Below are positions 59,116 to 64,000 of a DNA stretch of 64,000 bases, piece by piece (position 1 is the first letter of the stretch; every line of letters starts with the position of its first letter). Source of the DNA: Opitutus sp. ER46. GTDB lineage: Bacteria; Verrucomicrobiota; Verrucomicrobiia; Opitutales; Opitutaceae. Made by a program: the position numbers and the translations under genes. The notes beneath the pieces were generated by a model. It was not told the DNA's origin and searched no databases. It saw only the letters and a list, made by a program, of their open reading frames with translations. The stretch lies in NCBI RefSeq assembly GCF_003054705.1, contig NZ_QAYX01000014.1:1-64000 (forward strand). The letters are read 5' to 3'.

Positions 59116-62100
59116 TCAGCGGAAGTCGTGCGAGGCGAGCGTGGGGAGGTTCGCCTCGGGCAGTGGGGCGATGGCCTCGGCGCGGATGTGGATCACGCCG
59201 GACTCATGCTGGAGCCGGCCGCTGATGCGCAGGGCGGGCTCCTGGGTGATGACGAGCCGGTTCTGCTCGAAGACTTGCGGCAGGACGACGGCGTTGGCGA
59301 TGCCGGTTTCGTCCTCGAGGCTGATGAAGACGAAGCCCTTGGCGGTCCCCGGGCGCTGGCGGCAGATGACGGCACCCCCGATGGTGACGCGTTCACCGTC
59401 GCGACCGAGGAGCAGGTCGGAGGCACGCCACAGCTCCGGCAGTCGGGGACGGGCGAGCGCCATGGGATGGGTGCCTACGGTGAGCGACAGGCCGGCGAAA
59501 TCGGCGTGCAGTCGTTCGGGCAACGACATCGGCGGGAGCGGCGAAGCCGCACCGGCCCCGCCGCCTGCGAACGAGGCATTTGCCCCGGCCGCGCCGGCCA
59601 ACTCGGCGTCGGGCTCGTCGTCGACCGCGTACTTGAAGAGCGCCTCGTGTTCGGACCAGGCGGCCTCGACCTGCCACAAGGCGGCGCGGCGGTGGGGGGC
59701 AAAGGTGTTGAGGGCGCCGACAGCGGCGAGCGCGCGGCGCTCGGGCGGAGCGAAAGGCGAGCGCCGCAGAAAATCGCCGAGCGAGTGAAACGCACGTTCG
59801 CGGCGGGCGGCAAGCATGGCCTCGACGGAGGCGGCGCGGAGTCCCTTCACGTAGCGCAGCCCGAGCCGGATGGTGGCAGGGTCGTCCACGGTGCAGTTCC
59901 AGTCGGAGGCGGTGACGCAGACCGGCCGGATCTTTAGCCCGTGGCGGCGGGCGTCCTGCAGGATCGTGGCGGGCGCGTAGAAGCCCATGGGCTGGTTGTT
60001 GAGCAGGCTCGCGGTGAACTCGGCGGGATGGTGGAGCTTCAACCAGGTGCTGGCGTAGGCGAGCAGGGCGAAGCTGATGGCGTGGGACTCGGGGAAGCCG
60101 TAGGCGGCGAACGAGAGGGCGGACTCGCTGACCCGGCGGACGACGTTCTCGTTGTGGCCGGCCGCCCGCAGGGCGGCGCAGAGCTTGGCCAGCGCGCGAT
60201 CGAGCCGTTCGGGGTGGCGCGTGAAGCCCATGGCGCGGCGAAGCTCCTCGGCTTCGCTGCCATTGAAGTGAGCGAGCTTCATCGAGAGCTCGAGCATCTG
60301 CTCCTGAAACAGAATGACGCCGCTGGTGCGCTTGAGGATGGGCTTCACGATCGCGGCGACGCTCGGATCGATCCAGTCCGGCTGTTCCTCGCGGCGGCGG
60401 CGGCGGATGAGCGGATGGGCAAGGTTGCCGACGATCGGGCCGGGGCGGACGATCGCAACCTGCATGGCGACGTCGTAGAATGTCCGCGGCTGGAAGCGCG
60501 GCAGCGTGGCCATCTGGGCGCGGCTCTCGATCTGGAACACGCCGATGGTGTCGGCGGCGCGCATGGCCCGGTATACGGCGCGGTCGTTCTGCGGAATCTG
60601 ATACAGCTCGAGCGGGTGTTCGCGCTGCGCGCACAGGGCAAAGGTGTCCTGGAGGACGGCCATCATGCCCAGCCCGAGAAAGTCGACCTTCACAATGCCG
60701 AGGTCCTCGCAGTCGTCCTTGTCCCACTGGCAGACGATGCGGCCGGGCATGGAGGCGTTTTCGAGGGGGACGACCGAGGACAACTGGCCCTGGCAGATGA
60801 CCATGCCGCCGGAGTGCTGGCCGAGATGGCGCGGCAGCCCGTGGACCTTCCCATAGAGGGAGGCGAGGGCTTCGGCGCGCGGGTGCTGGGTGGCGATGCC
60901 GGCCAGGCCGAGCTGCTGCTTGAGCTCGAGGGTCTCCGGAAAATCGCCGTTGGCGTAGAGGCTGGAAAATCGGTCGAGGGCATCGTCGCCGAAGCCGAGG
61001 ACCTTGCCGAGTTCGCGGATGGTGCTGCGGCCACGGTAGGTGATGACGTTGGCGGTCATCGAGGCGCCGCGCGGGGCATAGCGCTGGTAGATCTCCTGGA
61101 TCACGCGCTCGCGCAGGTCGCCGCTCGGGAGGTCGAGATCGATGTCGGGCCACGAAGGATGGCCGTCGGCGCCGACGCGCCCCTCGCTGAGGAAGCGCTC
61201 GAAGAGGAGGCGGCACTTGATGGGATCGACGGCGGTGACGCGCAGCGCGTAGCAGACGAGGCTGTTGGCGGCGCTGCCCCGGCCCTGGACGAGGATGTGC
61301 TGCTCGCGGCAGAACCGGCAGATATCCCAGACGATGAGAAAGTAGCCGCTGAACCCGAGCTTGGTGATGAGCGCGAGTTCCTTCTCGAGCTGGCGGCGGA
61401 TGCGCGGCGTGATCCGGCTGTAGCGCTCGCGGCAGCCGGCGTAGGCGCATTCGCGGAGGAAGCTCGGCATGGTGTGGCCGGGTGGCACGGGGTATTCAGG
61501 AAACCGGTACCCGAGATCGCGGAGGCTGAAGGTGACGCGCTCGGCGAGCCGGCTGGTGTTGGCGAGCGCCTCCGGCAGGTCGGGGAAGAGCGCCGCCATC
61601 TCCGCGGCGGATTTCACCTGTCGGTTGTCGTTGCGCGAAAGCCGGCAGCCGGCGGCGTCGAGGGTGGTGTGGTGGCGCAGGCAGGTGAAGACGTCGGCGA
61701 CCGGGCGGGCCGAGCGCGTGGCGTAGGTCACGCCGCCGGTGGCGAGCAAGGGCAGCCGCCGGGCGGCGGCGAGGTCGCGCAGGAAACGCAGCTCGCGTTC
61801 CTCGCCCCGCACCCGGTGCCGCTGTACTTCCAGGAACAGCCGGTCGGGCCCGAAGATCGTGAGGAGCGGGTCGAGGGCAGCGGAGGCGGCGGCGGCGCCC
61901 TGCGTGCGCCACGCGCGGCGGACGGGGCCCTCCTCGTCGCCAGTGAGGGCGATCAGGCCGTCGGAGAAACGTGCGAGTTCATCCCACGTGGCGAAGCAAG
62001 GCCGTTTCCGTTCGGCAGGGGTGGGGCCGCTGTCGGGCGTGGGCGCGTGGCCCGGGCGCGGCGTGAGCTTGGCCTCGGTGATGAGCTGGCAGAGGTTCTG

Positions 62101-62355
62101 ATAACCGCGCGGGGTGGCGGCGAGGAGCGGGACGACGGCGCCGTCGAGCAAGGTGATCTCGGCGCCGACGAGCGCGCGCAGGCCGTTTTCCCGGGCGGGG
62201 CCAAAGAGGCGGGGCGCGCCGTAGACGCCGTCGCGGTCGAGGAGCGCGAGGGCGGGGAGCTGCTGCGCCGCGGCGGCCTTCGCGAGGTCCTCGGGATTCG
62301 AGGCGCCGCGAAGGAAGCTGAAGGCGCTGCGGGCATGCAGTTCGACGTACGACAT
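59116..62355 (-). CDS. dnaE2: error-prone DNA polymerase III alpha subunit, DnaE2/ImuC
   Basis: A 1079-aa C-family polymerase used in damage-induced translesion synthesis. The N-terminal PHP domain is YVELHARSAFSFLRGASNPEDLAKAAAAQQLPALALLDRDGVYGAPRLF. The palm follows: YFLIVWDICRFCREQHILVQGRGSAANSLVCYALRVTAVDP and PSWPDIDLDLPSGDLRERVIQEIYQRY with the metal-binding Asp pair (DIDLDLP). HhH and OB domains are C-terminal. The length and lack of a tau-binding tail fit DnaE2. A LexA-like palindrome lies 15 bp upstream. The imuA and imuB partners are not adjacent. Confidence 0.95.
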   Translation of the reverse strand: MSYVELHARSAFSFLRGASNPEDLAKAAAAQQLPALALLDRDGVYGAPRLFGPARENGLRALVGAEITLLDGAVVPLLAATPRGYQNLCQLITEAKLTPRPGHAPTPDSGPTPAERKRPCFATWDELARFSDGLIALTGDEEGPVRRAWRTQGAAAASAALDPLLTIFGPDRLFLEVQRHRVRGEERELRFLRDLAAARRLPLLATGGVTYATRSARPVADVFTCLRHHTTLDAAGCRLSRNDNRQVKSAAEMAALFPDLPEALANTSRLAERVTFSLRDLGYRFPEYPVPPGHTMPSFLRECAYAGCRERYSRITPRIRRQLEKELALITKLGFSGYFLIVWDICRFCREQHILVQGRGSAANSLVCYALRVTAVDPIKCRLLFERFLSEGRVGADGHPSWPDIDLDLPSGDLRERVIQEIYQRYAPRGASMTANVITYRGRSTIRELGKVLGFGDDALDRFSSLYANGDFPETLELKQQLGLAGIATQHPRAEALASLYGKVHGLPRHLGQHSGGMVICQGQLSSVVPLENASMPGRIVCQWDKDDCEDLGIVKVDFLGLGMMAVLQDTFALCAQREHPLELYQIPQNDRAVYRAMRAADTIGVFQIESRAQMATLPRFQPRTFYDVAMQVAIVRPGPIVGNLAHPLIRRRRREEQPDWIDPSVAAIVKPILKRTSGVILFQEQMLELSMKLAHFNGSEAEELRRAMGFTRHPERLDRALAKLCAALRAAGHNENVVRRVSESALSFAAYGFPESHAISFALLAYASTWLKLHHPAEFTASLLNNQPMGFYAPATILQDARRHGLKIRPVCVTASDWNCTVDDPATIRLGLRYVKGLRAASVEAMLAARRERAFHSLGDFLRRSPFAPPERRALAAVGALNTFAPHRRAALWQVEAAWSEHEALFKYAVDDEPDAELAGAAGANASFAGGGAGAASPLPPMSLPERLHADFAGLSLTVGTHPMALARPRLPELWRASDLLLGRDGERVTIGGAVICRQRPGTAKGFVFISLEDETGIANAVVLPQVFEQNRLVITQEPALRISGRLQHESGVIHIRAEAIAPLPEANLPTLASHDFR

Positions 62356-62369
62356 GGGCGGCCGCCATG

Positions 62370-62399
62370 GGGCGACGTGTACAGGTGTACACGTCGCCC
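62370..62399 (-). promoter_or_regulatory. LexA-like palindromic operator upstream of dnaE2
   Basis: Perfect 14-bp arms (GGGCGACGTGTACA, 62370-62383, and its complement 62386-62399) with a 2-bp spacer lie 15 bp before the dnaE2 start codon. The centre reads TGTAC-N4-GTACA, the same 14-bp architecture as the TGTTC-N4-GAACA box I recall as published for Verrucomicrobium LexA. SOS control of dnaE2 is usual. Confidence 0.65.
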
Positions 62400-62483
62400 G
62401 GCTCAGGGCAACCCGCCGTTTAAAACCGGGGGCGGCGAGGGAAGGAAACCTGTAATTTAATCACCCATTGCCCAAGCACTTGT

Positions 62484-62508
62484 CGGAATAGTATCCGGAC
62501 AAATTCCG
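62484..62508. repeat. solo iteron in an inverted repeat
   Basis: One GTATCCGGACAAATT, close to the iteron of elements A and B, lies at 62491-62505 inside CGGAAT (62484-62489) and ATTCCG (62503-62508). Only one iteron is present. Confidence 0.55.
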
Positions 62509-62554
62509 TGTCGGCGCGGGTGGCTGGCGGCCCGGGAAGGCCGATGCCGGAAAC

Positions 62555-62580
62555 AAGAAAGGCCGGGAATTACCCCGGCC
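62555..62580 (-). terminator. intrinsic terminator of the exported propeller gene
   Basis: GGCCGGG (62561-62567) pairs with CCCGGCC (62574-62580) across a 6-base loop, with TTTCTTGTTT following on the minus strand. It lies about 45 bp past the stop of the gene to its right. Confidence 0.8.
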
Positions 62581-62624
62581 CTCTTGGCTGGCGTTGGCCG
62601 CCAGGATGCAACTCAGGCCGCGCG

Positions 62625-64000
62625 TTACGGGGCCTCGTAGACTTCGACCAGGGCCACGCCGGTGGCGTTCTCTTTGGCGCTGCGGACCACGGCGGTGTAG
62701 CCGCCGGCGGGGAGCGTCAGAAGCAACGCGGCGTCTTTCGATCCCGCCAGCAGATTGAAGGCCCATACGTTCCTGGTGACGCTGATGAGTTCATTGTTGG
62801 TGCCATCCCAGTTGTCGCACGTGATGAACGGCGCATTCTCACCCGCGCGATAGACATCCAGAATCGGGTCCTCAAGGACCCCCGGGACGCTGAGGTCCGC
62901 CAGGCGCGGGCCGATCGCGCGGATAAGCACGCGTTTCGGCGTGCTGCCGCTGATATAGAAGCCGGCGGTGAGGATGCCGGCGGCGCCGCCCACATCCGCC
63001 CGGGCCGAGATGTTCACGATGCGCGGGGTGGCAGACGTGAAGGTGGTGCTGGTGTCGTACATTTCGACCAGGGCGGCGCCGGAGCTGTTGGCGGCGTTGC
63101 CGGTCACCTGAACGGTGTAGCGCTCGGGGGCCAGGGACTGGAGCACGGCTGCGTCGAGGCTGGTCGTGGAGAAGAACGGGAAGGCATACACGGCGGTACC
63201 GGCGCGAACGATCTCGGGGTTCCCTGCCCAGCCGGCGTTATACCCAATGGTGTTGGCTGCCGCGTCGAGCACGCGGAGGACGGGGTCGGGCAGACTGCCG
63301 GGAACGCCCAAGACCTTCTCCAGGGAGGGGCCGCTGGCACGCATCAGGAGCGGAAGCTTGCTCCCGGCGGCGCCTCCGCCGATCACGACACCCGCGGTGA
63401 GCGGGGCGGCGGCCGAGCCGGAGCGCGAAAGAATGGAGACATTCGCGATCCGGGGCGTGACGTCGGCTTGGGGGAGCGAGAGCGGCAGTTCGGCGCTGGT
63501 TACGGTGCCCTGGGACCCGGTGACGCGGACGGTGTATTTGCCGACGTCGCCGGCGGTGATCGATGCGATCACGTAGCGGGCCGAGGTGGCGCCGGTGATG
63601 GCCTGGCCGTCCTTGTACCACTGGAACGTGAGCGGACCGTCGCCGGTGGCGGCAGCGCGCAGGGTCGTGGTGTTGCCCAGCGCGGCATAGATGGATGCCG
63701 GATACACACTGGCGGTCAGCGTGGTGGCCTGGGCGCGGCCGGTGCGGCTGGCGTTCTGCCGGGCTTGCGGCCAGGAACCGCCGGCGGCGGAGGCGCCGAT
63801 GTCGAAGGCGTACAGCTTGAAATCGTAGCTGCCGACGTAGAGGGAGGTGCCGGCGATCAGCGGGCTGGACCGGATCCGGGATCCGGTGGCCCAGATGCGG
63901 CGCAGAGCGCCATTGGCGGTGATGGCGTAGAGTTTGCCGTCGTACGCGCCCACGTAGATCACGCCGTTGGCATCGATCGCCGGGGTGCAGGCGAGGATGG
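62625..64000 (-). CDS. exported PQQ-propeller / Ig-like / tandem RAIGP-domain protein, partial
   Basis: The 5' part lies beyond the window edge, and the frame is open to position 64000. The visible N-terminal part holds PQQ-type beta-propeller blades (VIYVGAYDGKLYAITANGALRRIWATGSRIRSSPLI; LYVGSYDFKLYAFDIG). An Ig-like domain follows (LTASVYPASIYAALGNTTTLRAAATGDGPLTFQWYKDGQAITGATSARYVIASITAGDVGKYTVRVTGSQG). Then two copies of a ~125-residue domain lie in tandem: TPRIANVSILSRSGS...LPLLMRASGPSLEKVLGVPGSLPDPVLRVLD and TPRIVNISARADVGG...VLIRAIGPRLADLSVPGVLEDPILDVYR. It is probably extracellular, in carbohydrate binding or adhesion. Confidence 0.85.
   Translation of the reverse strand, partial: ILACTPAIDANGVIYVGAYDGKLYAITANGALRRIWATGSRIRSSPLIAGTSLYVGSYDFKLYAFDIGASAAGGSWPQARQNASRTGRAQATTLTASVYPASIYAALGNTTTLRAAATGDGPLTFQWYKDGQAITGATSARYVIASITAGDVGKYTVRVTGSQGTVTSAELPLSLPQADVTPRIANVSILSRSGSAAAPLTAGVVIGGGAAGSKLPLLMRASGPSLEKVLGVPGSLPDPVLRVLDAAANTIGYNAGWAGNPEIVRAGTAVYAFPFFSTTSLDAAVLQSLAPERYTVQVTGNAANSSGAALVEMYDTSTTFTSATPRIVNISARADVGGAAGILTAGFYISGSTPKRVLIRAIGPRLADLSVPGVLEDPILDVYRAGENAPFITCDNWDGTNNELISVTRNVWAFNLLAGSKDAALLLTLPAGGYTAVVRSAKENATGVALVEVYEAP

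Overview
The window is about 64 kb of GC-rich bacterial chromosome. Gene content and style point to the phylum Verrucomicrobia, most likely the Opitutaceae (an Opitutus-like bacterium). The pointers are a fused lpxC-fabZ gene followed by lpxA, a Gram-negative lipid A and Lol lipoprotein export set, an elongation factor P with an Asn at its loop tip, a TIGR03067 protein, an exported protein with Ig-like and tandem RAIGP-type domains, and a LexA-like box of verrucomicrobial architecture in front of dnaE2. The genus is inferred from general knowledge, not from a database search. I saw no rRNA, tRNA, prophage or CRISPR array.

Layout. 0.3-10.4 kb: an unknown gene, lysS, LolC/E and LolD, a Gfo/Idh oxidoreductase next to lpxB, and a large CHASE-PAS-PAS hybrid histidine kinase. 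10.4-14.7 kb: hemA coupled to a CcsA/HemX-like membrane protein (minus strand), then a DUF2835 protein and two overlapping methyltransferase genes (plus strand). 14.9-21 kb: 2-oxoacid:ferredoxin oxidoreductase (korA-korB), a lactonase-like beta-propeller and a CoA-transferase, which fit anaerobic or fermentative 2-oxoacid and short-chain acid metabolism. 21-30 kb: a 7TM-type histidine kinase overlapped by a TIGR03067 gene, hflX, an atypical thymidine phosphorylase, an RlmI-type methyltransferase, a membrane-anchored protein with a degenerate Mrr nuclease domain, and efp. 30.4-34 kb: lpxC-fabZ, lpxA, hisI and a DUF971 gene. 35-42 kb: NDH-2, gltD, a YbaK-type deacylase, manC and typA. 42-47.8 kb: an accessory-looking stretch with an esterase, a 1.3-kb region without a gene that holds strong hairpins, a REP-associated tyrosine transposase (RAYT) and a TPR lipoprotein. 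47.8-55.4 kb: a four-gene efflux operon (TolC-HlyD-permease-permease, no ATPase gene) and hrpB. 56.4-64 kb: a TauE/SafE permease, a secreted GH2 glycosidase, dnaE2 and the 3' part of an exported beta-propeller protein cut by the window edge.

The most unusual content lies between genes. (1) A dispersed repeat family built on GGGGACAGACC or its complement fills at least four gaps (34.2-34.9, 42.3-42.7, 46.3-46.5 and 55.4-56.3 kb), partly amplified as 33-bp, 187-bp and 302-bp tandem units. The RAYT gene at 45.1 kb is an obvious candidate partner. (2) Two copies of a ~140-bp element, 31.6 kb apart, each carry three GTATCYGGACATTAT iterons about two helical turns apart, then a stem-loop and TATAAT. 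(3) A perfect 14-bp-arm palindrome just upstream of dnaE2 contains TGTAC-N4-GTACA. (4) The 43.9-45.06 kb region may encode a structured RNA on the minus strand. Several intergenic inverted or tandem repeat cassettes (GTGAAA-rich, GAATG-rich and CCAGAAGCC-rich) were also found.
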